In this document: in pieces, positions 23,828 through 32,741 of the stretch | How positions within the stretch are numbered: the stretch's first letter is position 1 | Layout of the letters: each line of letters opens with the position of its first letter | Assembly: GCA_025924315.1 (NCBI GenBank) | Contig: JAICIO010000040.1 | Location: 1 to 46,069 of the forward strand | Origin: Phycisphaerae bacterium | GTDB taxonomy: Bacteria; Planctomycetota; Phycisphaerae; Tepidisphaerales; Tepidisphaeraceae | Direction of reading: 5' to 3' | DNA: 46,069 bases | The notes under the pieces: model-generated | Databases searched by the model: none | What the model was told of the DNA's origin: nothing | What the model saw: only the letters and a program-made list of their open reading frames with translations | Made by a program: the position numbers and the translations under genes

Positions 23828-24894
23828 GTTCCCGCCGGTTGAGAATCCTTTCGGGGTTTGCCTGTAAACGCCGTGCCTTTGCGAATCATCGCCAGCACAC
23901 GCATGGTCTCGCGCACCGACTGCGGCGTGATGTGCTGCGGTTTGCCCTCGCGCACGACGGCGTAAACGTTGTCGAAGAACGTGCCGATATCCGGGCCGAG
24001 CGCGGGAACGGTTTGCTCCTGCCACGGAAGTTTGTCGTTGTTGCCGTACTTGCGGTCGGGGGCCGCGCCCTCGATCACTTCGAGCGGGACGACGACCTTT
24101 GGATCGAACCAGCGGATGGTCGATGTCTTCCCGTCGCTCGTCAGCGTGCCGTGCGTGCCGCAGAGGATCCATCTCGGCAGCGGCGGGTTGATGTTCTCGG
24201 CGTTGCTGATCTCGAGGTCCGCGGTCACACCGTTGTCGGAGCGCAGCAATGCCTTCACGTGATCTTCAACATCGCCCGCAGAGGCGATTTGCTTCAGGTC
24301 GCCCATCGCTTGCGTGACCGTTCCGCCGATGAGCTGCACGACCATGTCGAGGAAGTGAACCGAGTTGTTGTTGAGCAGCCCGCCGCCATTTTTGGCGAGC
24401 GTCTGCCAGTCGTTGCGCCGCGCAAAGTTGGCGACGTAGTTCCGCACATGAAAGAGCCGGCCGATCTGCCCGCTTTCGGCGACGGCCTTGAGATGCGTGA
24501 ACTCGCGGTTGAAGCGGTAGTTCTGGTGGACGAAGTACTTTTTGTTTGCAGCTTCAGACGCCTTAATGACGCTGTCGGCCTCCGCGACGCTCAGCGCCAT
24601 CGGCTTCTCGACGACGACATGCTTGCCGGCGCGAAACGCTTTCTTCGCCTCCGGTCCATGCAGCATGGAGGGCGACGCGATCACGACGACTTCGACCTCT
24701 TCCTGCTTGAGCAGCTTGTTGACGTTCGGATAGGCCTTGCAGCCGAACTCGGAAACCGCCTGCTCGCGCCGCTCCTCAACCGGATCCGCGACCGCGACGA
24801 TCTTCGCGTCCGCGCGTCCGCGAAGTTGTGCAATGTGAATATCCCAGCCCGCGCGGCCAAGTCCGACGATGCCGTAACGAATCGGTTCTGCCAT
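23824..24894 (-). CDS. Gfo/Idh/MocA family NAD(P)-dependent oxidoreductase
   Basis: A 356-residue two-domain oxidoreductase. The Rossmann motif GIVGLGRAGWDIH lies at the start, and HVVVEKPMALSVAEAD (about 92-107) carries the conserved EKP with catalytic Lys. The C-terminal domain has QNYRFN and HFLDMVVQLIGG as in family members acting on sugars, inositols or other polyols. The substrate is undetermined. The length is typical. It is followed by a translationally coupled membrane protein. Confidence 0.88.
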   Translation of the reverse strand: MAEPIRYGIVGLGRAGWDIHIAQLRGRADAKIVAVADPVEERREQAVSEFGCKAYPNVNKLLKQEEVEVVVIASPSMLHGPEAKKAFRAGKHVVVEKPMALSVAEADSVIKASEAANKKYFVHQNYRFNREFTHLKAVAESGQIGRLFHVRNYVANFARRNDWQTLAKNGGGLLNNNSVHFLDMVVQLIGGTVTQAMGDLKQIASAGDVEDHVKALLRSDNGVTADLEISNAENINPPLPRWILCGTHGTLTSDGKTSTIRWFDPKVVVPLEVIEGAAPDRKYGNNDKLPWQEQTVPALGPDIGTFFDNVYAVVREGKPQHITPQSVRETMRVLAMIRKGTAFTGKPRKDSQPAGT

Positions 24895-24942
24895 GGGCGC
24901 GATGATCTAGGAGGGAAGACGCTTCGTCCAGTGGCGACGAAG

Positions 24943-25021
24943 ATGCCGCCCGGCGCTGCGCTCTGGGACGGCCCTGAGTGCTACATACCCGGCCGTCCAT
25001 GTGCGCAGCGCCGGGCGGCAT
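24943..25021. repeat. 19-bp perfect inverted repeat element
   Basis: ATGCCGCCCGGCGCTGCGC at 24943-24961 is repeated in perfect inverted form at 25003-25021. A partial second copy of the left arm and its flank is found at 30815-30853, including CTCTGGGACGGCC. It lies between the oxidoreductase start and the BNR lipoprotein stop. Confidence 0.75.
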
Positions 25022-25032
25022 TTCGCACAGAC

Positions 25033-26352
25033 TCACTTGCTCGTCCACAGCTTCACGCTCGTGTGATAGCCACCATTCACGCGCGAATCCCAGCTGTGAT
25101 ATTCTCCGCTGAGCCACAGCACCATCTCAGTATCCTTCGGACGATTGAGCGGGACGTACGGCCGCAGGATCTTGTCGGTTTTCTCGATCGCGATGCGCTT
25201 CGTCGTCCACGTCGCGCCGCCGTCGCTCGTCTTCCATTGCTCCAGCGCATACTCCCCGTCCATCGGTCGAGAGAGATACACGATCGAAGGATCAGTGTGA
25301 TCGAGCACGAGCCCGCCGGAGTAATTGTCGCCCAGGCCTTTGCCTTCGATGCTACCGCCGGTGTCGAAGTCGAAGCGGTGATCGATCCACTTTTCGCCGT
25401 CGAAGCGCGTGTAGTGGTAGATGTGCTTGAGACCGACGAACGAAACGTACGTCGCGATCGGATCCTGCGTCACGGGATCGTGCGAAAGATCCCACACCCA
25501 CGAGCTGTCGCCGGCGGGGGAGTTGTTCGCGAGGCGATCAAAGACCTTCTTCGCATTGCCGGGAACGATCGGCGCATCGGCGAGCTTGCGGATGATCGAG
25601 CCGTCGGCGTCGTACAGCGCGCCGTTCTGCAGGTACATGTAGTAGACGTTGTTCTTCACCGATCCGGGATTGCCGTCCGTGTAAAGGAACGAGATACGAT
25701 CGACGCCGTTGGAGTCGTACTTCAGGTACGGCCGATTGGGCGCGTTGAGAATGAAATTCTTCGCCGCGCTCCACGCGTTGGGATCAGCGCCGTCTTCGTG
25801 AATGCGATAGACCGGATTGAAGTTCGCCCCGCGGGAGAAGAGATACGTGCGGTGTTCCTTGGAGAGGTGGAACGGATTGCAGTACGTGTTCTTCTTTTCA
25901 CCCTGCACATCATCGTCGCGCATGATGCGCTGCTCGGGACCGAGCGAATACGTTCCGTCGTCCTTCGGCGTCATGGTTCGCCACAGCACCGCGCGCTCCG
26001 GATACTCCGTGCGATGGGCGGTGTAGAACGCGGTGATCGTGCCGTCGTCATGCAGGAGAAACGCGGGATTGTTGTGATCGTCCGCCTCGAACCCTGTCTT
26101 CAGATCGAGCACCGTCGTCTTCCCGGACTTGAGCTCATGCGCCGCGAACTGAATCGTGCCGGTGTTTGAAATCCAGCCGGTGTAGACGCGGTTCGTGCGC
26201 GCATCGTAAATCGCACGGGGATCGTTGAACCAGGTCCACGCGCCGTTGGTGGTGAGGGTGACCGTGTGAGCACGCTTGGAAGCGCACCCCATGCACATCA
26301 ACAAACAAGCCACCGCCAGTGACAGGCGGTGGCTTGGAAAGGTTCGATGCAT
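25033..26352 (-). CDS. BNR_4-type secreted lipoprotein
   Basis: A 439-residue exported protein with a signal peptide and lipobox CMGC (Cys about 23). The mature domain shows a beta-propeller pattern: WTWFNDPRAIYDARTNRVYT near the start, SGGLVLDHTDPSIVYLS, and TSDGGATWTTKRI, a BNR/Asp-box. It resembles the BNR_4 family, which includes polysaccharide lyases such as the PL24/PL25 group, but I cannot assign lyase activity. The ATG at 26352 fits the signal peptide. Residues about 6-16 of the signal peptide are encoded by the palindrome at 26306-26336. Confidence 0.75.
   Translation of the reverse strand: MHRTFPSHRLSLAVACLLMCMGCASKRAHTVTLTTNGAWTWFNDPRAIYDARTNRVYTGWISNTGTIQFAAHELKSGKTTVLDLKTGFEADDHNNPAFLLHDDGTITAFYTAHRTEYPERAVLWRTMTPKDDGTYSLGPEQRIMRDDDVQGEKKNTYCNPFHLSKEHRTYLFSRGANFNPVYRIHEDGADPNAWSAAKNFILNAPNRPYLKYDSNGVDRISFLYTDGNPGSVKNNVYYMYLQNGALYDADGSIIRKLADAPIVPGNAKKVFDRLANNSPAGDSSWVWDLSHDPVTQDPIATYVSFVGLKHIYHYTRFDGEKWIDHRFDFDTGGSIEGKGLGDNYSGGLVLDHTDPSIVYLSRPMDGEYALEQWKTSDGGATWTTKRIAIEKTDKILRPYVPLNRPKDTEMVLWLSGEYHSWDSRVNGGYHTSVKLWTSK
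26306..26336. repeat. Perfect hairpin inside a signal-peptide coding region
   Basis: CAAGCCACCGCC at 26306-26317 and GGCGGTGGCTTG at 26325-26336 form a perfect 12-bp stem with a 7-nt loop. It lies entirely within the signal-peptide codons of the BNR lipoprotein. I cannot tell whether it is a repeat-family unit or a structure acting on translation. Confidence 0.6.
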
Positions 26353-26392
26353 GTACTTCTCGTACACCAACGCGCGGGTTGGTGCAACGCGA

Positions 26393-27451
26393 TTATTGCT
26401 GATCGATCGCGAACCAGACTTTACGCAGAGAGTCGTTGGATGCCGGTTCCGGTCCTTGATTGTTGATGAGAGTGAGATCCCACTGGGCGGGCGTGGCGCC
26501 GTTGGACGGATTGTAGATGTTCGCGAGGGGCACCGACTTGGCGGCGCCATTTGCGTAGAGCACATTAATCACGCCTTGCGGCTGTGTGCCGATCGGCGTG
26601 CTCACCGCAGCTCCGGTAACATTCACTGCGATCTTTCCGTGCGCGCCATTGATGCGGTCGTACGCGTAGAAGAGGTCGGACACGATCGCCTGATTCTTCA
26701 TCTTTGCGAACGTTGGGAAATCGGCTGCACGCGGGGTTCCGCTCATCGCGGTCGGAAGCGACGAGCCCGCTGTGCCGAGATCCCACGGGAGTAACACCTT
26801 AGTCGGATCCGCTGCGTACGGGGGTGGCGCAACCGTATTCGTGCTTCCCCACACCATTTGCTGGCCAGGTCGGCCGAGGTCGACGGCTCGGCACCAGTAA
26901 CTTGAGCGCGTGCCGCTCGAGTTGGTCGGCGGCCACGGGTTCAGCGGCACGCTGTACGCGTGGAAGTTGCTATTCTGTGACGGGCAGTAGAACACCTTTC
27001 CAGAATCGGTCGAGCCGGTGGACTGACCGGGCAGTTCGATCGGACCAAGGAGGCGGGCCGGATAAATCAGCCCGAAGGATTGCCAACGAATCCCACTCGG
27101 ATTCTGAGCACTGATGGTGTCCGAATCGCAGGTCGCAGCGGTTGACCGCCGCGAGATTTGATAGCTGAGCAGATAGTTGGTGTTGTACGTCGACCCGGTC
27201 GTGGGATTCGCGATGCAGGTGCCCAGCGGAATCTGGTCTTTGTACTGGACGCCGTACATCCGCAGCAGGTTGCCCAGCTGACGGAGGTTGCTGAGGCACG
27301 CGGCTCGATTCGCGGACTCGCGCGCCTTCTGGATCGCCGGCAACAGGATTGAGATCAGCACCGCGATGATGCCGATCACGACGAGAAGTTCGACGAGCGT
27401 AAACCCGAAACGCCCGCGACGCCTGGATACACCACTGGAACCGCGTGACAT
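26393..27451 (-). CDS. Prepilin-like DUF1559-type protein, paralogue 1
   Basis: A 352-residue protein. A basic leader precedes [17 protein letters not shown], the type IV prepilin/pseudopilin methylation motif, with cleavage expected before F and Glu at mature position 5. The following [19 protein letters not shown] and the late [14 protein letters not shown] fit the large planctomycete prepilin-like class often labelled DUF1559. It is much longer than a typical pilin. The start is ATG 27451 with a clear GGAGG site. It ends VWFAIDQQ, like its neighbour, which ends IWFAIDKQ. Confidence 0.8.
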   Translation of the reverse strand: MSRGSSGVSRRRGRFGFTLVELLVVIGIIAVLISILLPAIQKARESANRAACLSNLRQLGNLLRMYGVQYKDQIPLGTCIANPTTGSTYNTNYLLSYQISRRSTAATCDSDTISAQNPSGIRWQSFGLIYPARLLGPIELPGQSTGSTDSGKVFYCPSQNSNFHAYSVPLNPWPPTNSSGTRSSYWCRAVDLGRPGQQMVWGSTNTVAPPPYAADPTKVLLPWDLGTAGSSLPTAMSGTPRAADFPTFAKMKNQAIVSDLFYAYDRINGAHGKIAVNVTGAAVSTPIGTQPQGVINVLYANGAAKSVPLANIYNPSNGATPAQWDLTLINNQGPEPASNDSLRKVWFAIDQQ

Positions 27452-27589
27452 GGTTTCCTCCACGCTCTGCACAAGCAGCGGTGCTAACCCCTAATTCTTA
27501 ACGTTCTGACCCCCGTGAATGTTCCCGTCGCCGATACGAGCCTCGGCGGTAGCGCAAAACAAAATGTCGACGCCAAATCCGTAAACCTC

Positions 27590-28618
27590 CTATTGCTTAT
27601 CAATGGCAAACCAAATTCGGCGCATCGCGTCATTCTTCGCGACATTTCCTCCGTTTGCGACGAGATACAGATCTGTGTTCGAGGGCGGGGCACCACCGGA
27701 CGGGTTGTAGATGTTTGAAAGAGGAATGGATTTGGCTGCGCCATTGGCATAAAGAACATTGAGCACGCCTGTCGGCGGCCGGCTATCACCAGGTAAAATA
27801 TGACCGTGTTCGTCGTTGATTCGATCGTAGCTCCAGAAGAGATCGGACACGATTCCTTTATCCTTGAGATGCGAGAACTTCGCGAAATCCGCCAGTCTTG
27901 GGAATGGGCCACTTTGCTCGCTAGGTAAGGTGGAACCTGCCGTCCCGATGTCCCAAGGTTCAAGAACGCTGTGCCCGCCTGGAGGAATCCCTGTAGGCGG
28001 CTTGGTTGACTGGGACCAGACCATCATTTGGCCCAAGTGGCCCAGATCGCAGGGACGACACCAGTATCCCGCCCGCACTCCGCCGGTGTTCGTTGGGGGC
28101 CAATCGTTCGATGGGTAATTGAACGCGTTAATGCTGTCGGTCTGCGATGGACAATAGAAGATCTTTCCCATGGGGTTGGGCGCCTTCGATTGGCCGGGCA
28201 ATTCAATCGGGCCGAGCAAGCGCGCGGGAAAGAGAAGCCCGAACTGCTGCCATCGGATGCCATTCGGATTGGACGCGCTTTTGGTGTCCGAATCGGCTTC
28301 GCTTCCGCTGCCTGCGGTGCGCGAAATTTGGTAGCTCAACAGCAAGTTCGTTGCGTTGTAGGCAACGCCGGATGGATTACCGATGGACGTGCCCAGGGGA
28401 CAGCAATCTTTGTACTGCACGCCATACATGCGCATGAGGTTTCCAAGCTGGCGCAGGTTGCTCAAGCACGCGGTCCGGTTCGCCGCCTCGCGCGCCTTAC
28501 TGAGCACGGGAAGCAGCATCGATACAAGTACTGCAATAATACCGATAACAACCAGAAGCTCGACCAACGTAAATCCAGATCGCCTTCGGGAACAAGTGGG
28601 TACAAATCCGCGACGCAT
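27590..28618 (-). CDS. Prepilin-like DUF1559-type protein, paralogue 2
   Basis: A 342-residue paralogue of the next gene, with [17 protein letters not shown] near residue 14. It shares blocks such as [29 protein letters not shown] and IFYCPSQ/VFYCPSQ. The start is ATG 28618 with GGAG 10 nt upstream. It is one of a tandem pair, consistent with duplication and divergence. The pair needs a prepilin peptidase, which is not in this window. Confidence 0.8.
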   Translation of the reverse strand: MRRGFVPTCSRRRSGFTLVELLVVIGIIAVLVSMLLPVLSKAREAANRTACLSNLRQLGNLMRMYGVQYKDCCPLGTSIGNPSGVAYNATNLLLSYQISRTAGSGSEADSDTKSASNPNGIRWQQFGLLFPARLLGPIELPGQSKAPNPMGKIFYCPSQTDSINAFNYPSNDWPPTNTGGVRAGYWCRPCDLGHLGQMMVWSQSTKPPTGIPPGGHSVLEPWDIGTAGSTLPSEQSGPFPRLADFAKFSHLKDKGIVSDLFWSYDRINDEHGHILPGDSRPPTGVLNVLYANGAAKSIPLSNIYNPSGGAPPSNTDLYLVANGGNVAKNDAMRRIWFAIDKQ

Positions 28619-29065
28619 TACGACAGCTCCTCAACGAAATGACGGTGTCACTCGCCCCCGGGCGACCTGACGGCTGGCAGAGGGCGCGAGAACCGGAACG
28701 GTAAAATGGGTGTTGCCGCGCTCCGCCAAGTATACAACATACATTTATATCGCTTTGTTCCTGGCTTTCACAGAAGATTTTGTTTTCCCGGCCTGTGACT
28801 TGGAGTTCGTCGACTTCGTGCAATAATGCACGAAGTCGGGGTGCGGGTTACTCGCTCTTAGCCCCGTCGCTTTCGACGGGAGCCGGCCGCGATGGGCCGG
28901 GCTAAACGGTGGACCAAATCGGAGCGGTCGACCCGTCTCACCGCCCCAGCGATTTCCGATTTCCTTGGCCCATTCGTTGCTCCGCTTCACTCCGACGCGG
29001 AACCGGTCCGCGCCGTCGCACGTCTGTTTGCGTCGTTTCGACCGCGGAAAACGGATCGTTCGCCC
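28619..29065. other. Gene-poor stretch with a hairpin and a TTAGC repeat
   Basis: No convincing gene lies here. It holds a perfect hairpin at 28811-28838 (CGACTTCGTGCA, loop ATAA, then the complement) and the repeat at 28858-28905. Near 28730-28755 an AT-rich run contains TATACT on the minus strand, a possible -10 for the prepilin genes, without an obvious -35. Confidence 0.5.
28858..28905. repeat. TTAGC-type paired hairpin repeat
   Basis: TTAGC at 28858 and GCTAA at 28905 enclose two adjacent hairpins, CCCGTCG...CGACGGG and CCGGCC...GGGCCGG. The ends match those of 1176-1252. The element is upstream of the REC-PP2C gene. Confidence 0.6.
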
Positions 29066-30418
29066 ATGGCCAAGGTTCTCCTCCTTGATTCCGACGGCTC
29101 CACGCGCGACAGCTTGGCGGCTGAGCTCTCCGCCCGTGGCCATCGCGTCGTGGTGCAACCGGACGGTCAGTCCGCCGACGATCCGGATCGGAAAGAAATC
29201 GTCCTGATCGTCGACGACAGCGCCGAAAACCGGGACATGGCCGCCCGATGGCTTCGGCATCATGGGGTCCTCGTGGACTGCGCCCTCGACGGCCGCGGGG
29301 CGCTGGAGCTCATGTCGCGCCAGCCCTACGACGCCGTTCTCCTCGACATCATGATGCCGGTGATGGACGGCTTTGAAGTGTTGCGCAGATTGCGCTCGAC
29401 GCATTCGACGACCGACCTGCCGGTGATCATGGGGACGGCGAAGGATGGCTCGCGCGAGATCGTCGAAGCGTTCAAGCTCGGCGCCAACGATTACGTCACC
29501 AAGCCGTTCGATCTGCCCGTGCTGCTGGCACGCCTGCGGACGCAGATCTCGCTCAAGCGCGCGGTCGAGGAAATCCGCCGGCTCGAGCATGGCGTCGCGG
29601 AGCGCAATCGCGAGCTGCAGTTGGCGAACGTGCGGATGCAGAAGCACATCGACGCCGCCGCGCAGGTGCAGCGCGCGCTTCTTCCCGAGAAGGCGCCGAG
29701 CGTCGCCGGTTACCACTTTGCCTGGAACTTCCAGCCGTGCGCGGGTCTCGCGGGCGATATCCTCAACCTCTTCTCGCTCGAAGACGGCCGCGTCGGGCTC
29801 TACGTGCTCGACGTGAGCGGACACGGTGTGGCGGCGGCGCTGCTCTCGGTGACGGTCAGTCGCTTCCTTTCTCCGAACCCCGACGCCAGTTCGCTGCTGT
29901 GGCACGCGAGTGATACATCCGGATCGAATGGAGAAAACGCATTCACGCTCGAATCCCCCGCGGGGGTCGCGGAACGACTCTGCCGGCGGTTCCCGTTCGA
30001 TCATGCGACCGGGCAGTACTTCACGATGATGTACGGCATTCTCGACGCGCATCAGCATCGCCTCTCTTACACATCCGCCGGCCATCCCAACCTCCTGCGG
30101 CTCGCGCGCGACGGCGCGCCGCAGCTTCTCCCCGCCAGCGGATTTCCCATCGGCATCATGCCGGGCCAATACGATCAGCACACGATCGACCTCGAGCCTG
30201 GCGATCGCCTCTACATCCACTCCGACGGCCTCCCCGAAGCGATGAACGCCAGCGGCGAGCTGCTCGGCGTCTCGCGCATGATCGCCATGCTGCAGGAAGT
30301 GCGCGACCGCCCGCTCGATGAGGGTTTGACGGAATTGATGGGGCAAATTGGGGCATGGTCAGGCACCGCCGATCGCAGAGACGACCAAACCATCCTCGCG
30401 ATCGAGCGGACCGAGTGA
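29066..30418 (+). CDS. Response regulator with PP2C-type (RsbU/SpoIIE) phosphatase
   Basis: A 450-residue protein. Residues 1-40 resemble a receiver domain's first strand and helix (MAKVLLLDSDGSTRDSLAAE) but stop there. A complete receiver follows at about 45-160 with D50, D51, the phosphoacceptor D94 (VLLDIMMP), T124 and K146 (KPFD). A helical linker leads to a PP2C-like phosphatase (about 200-450): AGDILN, YVLDVSGHGVAAALL, HSDGLPEAMNA and final DDQTILAIE. Such proteins dephosphorylate STAS proteins in partner switching. The start is ATG 29066. No adjacent histidine kinase. Confidence 0.88.
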   Translation: MAKVLLLDSDGSTRDSLAAELSARGHRVVVQPDGQSADDPDRKEIVLIVDDSAENRDMAARWLRHHGVLVDCALDGRGALELMSRQPYDAVLLDIMMPVMDGFEVLRRLRSTHSTTDLPVIMGTAKDGSREIVEAFKLGANDYVTKPFDLPVLLARLRTQISLKRAVEEIRRLEHGVAERNRELQLANVRMQKHIDAAAQVQRALLPEKAPSVAGYHFAWNFQPCAGLAGDILNLFSLEDGRVGLYVLDVSGHGVAAALLSVTVSRFLSPNPDASSLLWHASDTSGSNGENAFTLESPAGVAERLCRRFPFDHATGQYFTMMYGILDAHQHRLSYTSAGHPNLLRLARDGAPQLLPASGFPIGIMPGQYDQHTIDLEPGDRLYIHSDGLPEAMNASGELLGVSRMIAMLQEVRDRPLDEGLTELMGQIGAWSGTADRRDDQTILAIERTE

Positions 30419-30432
30419 TTCGTTCCGCGGTG

Positions 30433-30603
30433 GGTTCGTTTTGTATTTTCACGCCGCGCGCGAGCGTTTCGGAACATTTCGGAACGTCATTGAGTAGGGC
30501 CGTCTTGAAAACCGTCTCCGCCGATCGAAAACACCATTTGACGAGCGAGTTGGTTCGTTTCGCATTTTTCCCCTTGCGCGAACAGTTTGGAACATTTTGG
30601 AAC
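30433..30603. repeat. Imperfect direct repeat of a GGTTCGTTT...GGAACATT unit
   Basis: Two roughly 52-nt copies start at 30433 and 30552, a 119-bp spacing. Both run GGTTCGTTT, a CATTTT/TATTTT block, a GCGCG block and then GGAACATTT(C/T)GGAAC. The motif GGTTCGTTTTG is the reverse complement of CAAAACGAACC in the TTGAC-rich region at 150-390. The minus-strand translation is low-complexity and cysteine-, lysine- and asparagine-biased, like spurious ORFs seen in planctomycete genomes. I treat it as non-coding. Confidence 0.5.
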
Positions 30604-30647
30604 AATTCCGAACACGGCGGGCGCGATTTGGAATGCCGGCTGAGTTT

Positions 30648-30723
30648 GTACGGTGCGCTTCAGCGCACCGGTCATTTCTCCTGGGCACATCTGCAATAAC
30701 CGGTGCGCTGAAGCGCACCCTAC
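30648..30723. repeat. GTAG-type hairpin pair, REP-like
   Basis: The left unit has GTAC in place of GTAG, then GGTGCGCTTCAGCGCACC. The right unit on the minus strand is GTAG followed by the same 18-nt hairpin. After the left unit comes a GGTCATTT stretch, and on the minus strand GGTTATT. It is intergenic between REC-PP2C and the methyltransferase. Confidence 0.8.
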
Positions 30724-30814
30724 ACAGGCGCGAGCAAGCGGGGTCTCGCGCCAACTTCCTTCATACCATCGTCGATGCAGGATTTCCGCCAAAATCAGGG
30801 AAAGTTTTTCGAAG

Positions 30815-30853
30815 CCCTCAAGGCCGTCCCAGAGCGAAGCGGCGGGCGGCATC
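30815..30853. repeat. Partial copy of the 24943-25021 element
   Basis: On the minus strand this reads ATGCCGCCCGCCGCTTCG then CTCTGGGACGGCCTTGAG, closely matching the left half of the element at 24943. It is a single arm without its partner. Confidence 0.55.
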
Positions 30854-30976
30854 GCACGTTTCCTAACCTCGAACGGGAATGTAATACGTGGCTTGTGCTC
30901 GGGCCATTATAAAGAAATCGATTGCCCCATCGCGCAGGTTGCGTAGCCTCCTGCACTCGCTCTTTCGAGGAAGCCA

Positions 30977-31684
30977 ATGGATCACGATGCCTACGCCGCG
31001 CGGATGCTGCATTACTACTCTCGTCGGCTCGATCCGAACACCGATAAGCCGGGTCGGGAGTACGCAAAGGAATGGGACGAATGCTACGCGACCGAAGGGC
31101 ACCACTTGCGCGAGCTGGCGCAGGAATGCGAGCGCGTCTTTGCGGGTCGTGATGTGCTCGAGGTGGCCGCGGGAATGGGACGATGGACGCGGTTCATCCT
31201 GCGAACCGCAAACTCGATCCTGGCGACCGACGCTTCCCCGCGTGCGCTCGATCGACTTGTTGATGGCGCAACGTCCGGCCTCGATCTCCCGCCGGGGAAA
31301 TTCGGCGCGATGAAGCTCGATGCCTTCCATCCGGAGCTTGCTCCCGGAGAATTCACCAGTGCGCTGGTGGCGAACTGGCTTCAGCACATGCCGCGGCAAA
31401 TCCTGCCGGACTGGCTCGCTCGCTTGCACAGCAAACTTCGCCCGGCCAGCGTGGTGATGATCGCGATCAATCACCTCAGCCCGCAGTCTCGCGCACGGCT
31501 CTTCTCGAAGCCGAACGACCCGAATCTTTACGAACCGCGAACGACCTTCGATGGCGAGCCGGTGGACGTCATCGACAACGTTTTCAGCGAACCCGACCTC
31601 CGCGAATTGCTCTCGCCGTTCGCAAGGACCTTTCGATTCGAGTGCGGCATCGGATACTACTGGGTCGTGTACGAGTTGTCGTGA
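30977..31684 (+). CDS. Class I SAM-dependent methyltransferase
   Basis: A 235-residue methyltransferase. Motif I is VLEVAAGMGRWTRFIL (about 55-70), followed by the acidic strand end ILATDAS and by a late VLALVANWL-like region (FTSALVANWLQHMPRQ). The fold resembles small-molecule methyltransferases, but no substrate can be assigned. The start is ATG 30977 with GAGGAA upstream. The 558 bp before it, 30419-30976, hold only repeats. Confidence 0.8.
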   Translation: MDHDAYAARMLHYYSRRLDPNTDKPGREYAKEWDECYATEGHHLRELAQECERVFAGRDVLEVAAGMGRWTRFILRTANSILATDASPRALDRLVDGATSGLDLPPGKFGAMKLDAFHPELAPGEFTSALVANWLQHMPRQILPDWLARLHSKLRPASVVMIAINHLSPQSRARLFSKPNDPNLYEPRTTFDGEPVDVIDNVFSEPDLRELLSPFARTFRFECGIGYYWVVYELS

Positions 31685-31700
31685 ATCCGAACGGTGCGGT

Positions 31701-31706
31701 TAAACT
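31701..31706 (+). promoter_or_regulatory. Putative -10 (TAAACT) before the HEAT-repeat gene
   Basis: TAAACT fits TANNNT and ends 6 nt before ATG 31713. No Shine-Dalgarno lies between. The hexamer starts 17 nt after the methyltransferase stop, so the gene may have its own leaderless transcript. Confidence 0.4.
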
Positions 31707-31712
31707 ACTTCC

Positions 31713-32693
31713 ATGCCCAAAGCCGAACCGATCGAGGTCCAGCTGATCCAGCTCGGTGGGCTTCGAAAAGCGACCGACCTTAAAGCGAGAGACGCGGAGA
31801 TCGCCAAGGCGATCGGCAGCAAGACGAACCTCATCGCCGCGAAGGGGGCGGAGTTGGCGCGCGAGTTGCGCGTGTGCGATCTCGACACGGTGCTGCATAA
31901 GGCATTTGATCGCTTCATGGAAAAGCCGGGGACGACGGACAAGGGCTGCTACGCCAAAACCGCAATCGCGCAGGCGATGTACGAGCTTGAGATCAACGAC
32001 CTCGACGTTTTCCTTCGCGGGATTCATCATGTGCAGCTCGAACCCGTGTGGGGCGGCAGCCAGGACACCGCCGCGGAGTTGCGTGGGATCTGTGCGCTGG
32101 GGCTGGTTCGCGCGAATTATCACGATGTGATGAACGAGTTGGCGGAGCTCGTGGTTGATCCCGATCCGTCGGCGCGCCTGAATGCGGTGCGCGCGATCGG
32201 CTACAGCGAGAACGATCTGGTCGGCACGCCGATGCTTCGCATGAAACTTCTGTCCGGCGACAAGCAGCCGGAGGTGATTGTTGAAGCGTTCGCGTCGCTG
32301 ATGAAGCTCGCGCCCGCGAAGCAGGTCAGCTTCGTGGCGCGGTTTCTGGATAAGCCGGACGCGGAGATGCGCGAGATGGCGCTGCTCGCGCTGGGACAGA
32401 GCCGACAGACGGCGGCGTTTGATCTGTTGCAATCGATGTACGAGCGCGAGATCCGTGTCGACCAGCGGCGCGCATTCGTGCAGCCGATCGCGCTCACGCG
32501 CTTGCCCGCCGCGCATCAGTTTCTGCTTCACGTGATCATCGACGAGCCCCGCGATCTGGCGATCGCGGCGATTGAAGCGTTTAAACCGTTTCGCAGCGAT
32601 AGCTCGCTGCGGGCGAAGATCCAAAAGGCAGTCAATGATCGCGATGAGCAAACCGTCCGCGAAGCGTTCGATCGGGTGATGAGCGAGCCGTAG
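31713..32693 (+). CDS. HEAT-repeat protein
   Basis: A 326-residue all-helical protein. At least five helical pairs are visible (for example LRGICALGLVRANYHDVMNE, PSARLNAVRAIGYSEND and EMREMALLALGQSRQTAAF), with spacing near 30-37 residues as in HEAT/PBS lyase-type repeats. Such proteins are scaffolds and give no specific reaction. It starts at ATG 31713. It ends convergently with the glycosidase-like gene, separated by a perfect palindrome. Confidence 0.7.
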   Translation: MPKAEPIEVQLIQLGGLRKATDLKARDAEIAKAIGSKTNLIAAKGAELARELRVCDLDTVLHKAFDRFMEKPGTTDKGCYAKTAIAQAMYELEINDLDVFLRGIHHVQLEPVWGGSQDTAAELRGICALGLVRANYHDVMNELAELVVDPDPSARLNAVRAIGYSENDLVGTPMLRMKLLSGDKQPEVIVEAFASLMKLAPAKQVSFVARFLDKPDAEMREMALLALGQSRQTAAFDLLQSMYEREIRVDQRRAFVQPIALTRLPAAHQFLLHVIIDEPRDLAIAAIEAFKPFRSDSSLRAKIQKAVNDRDEQTVREAFDRVMSEP

Positions 32694-32703
32694 CTTAAAC
32701 CCA

Positions 32704-32739
32704 TGTGGCACAGTCCCGGCGCGCCGGGACTGTGCCACA
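32704..32739. repeat. 36-nt perfect palindrome between convergent genes
   Basis: The palindrome runs from TGTGGCACAGTCCCGG through CGCGCCGGGACTGTGCCACA. Its core TCCCGGCGCGCCGGGA recurs inside the repeat at 6084-6165, so it belongs to a repeat family. As a hairpin between the HEAT and glycosidase-like 3' ends it could also act as a bidirectional transcription barrier, but no T-tract follows. Confidence 0.7.
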
Positions 32740-32741
32740 CG

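Noticed and set aside
23839-26169. A 776-codon plus-strand open frame
   Set aside because: It covers the oxidoreductase and BNR genes on the opposite strand and is compositionally a shadow; the minus-strand proteins carry clear motifs.
28745-30346. A 533-codon minus-strand open frame opposite REC-PP2C
   Set aside because: The plus-strand protein has complete receiver and phosphatase motifs, while the minus-strand product has none.
30156-30852. Small minus-strand frames rich in Asn, Lys, Cys and Pro
   Set aside because: Low-complexity translation of direct repeats and REP-like DNA, without ribosome sites; treated as non-coding.
32704-32739. The 36-nt palindrome as a simple intrinsic terminator
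   Set aside because: No T-run follows on either strand, and its core recurs in another repeat, so it is listed as a repeat.
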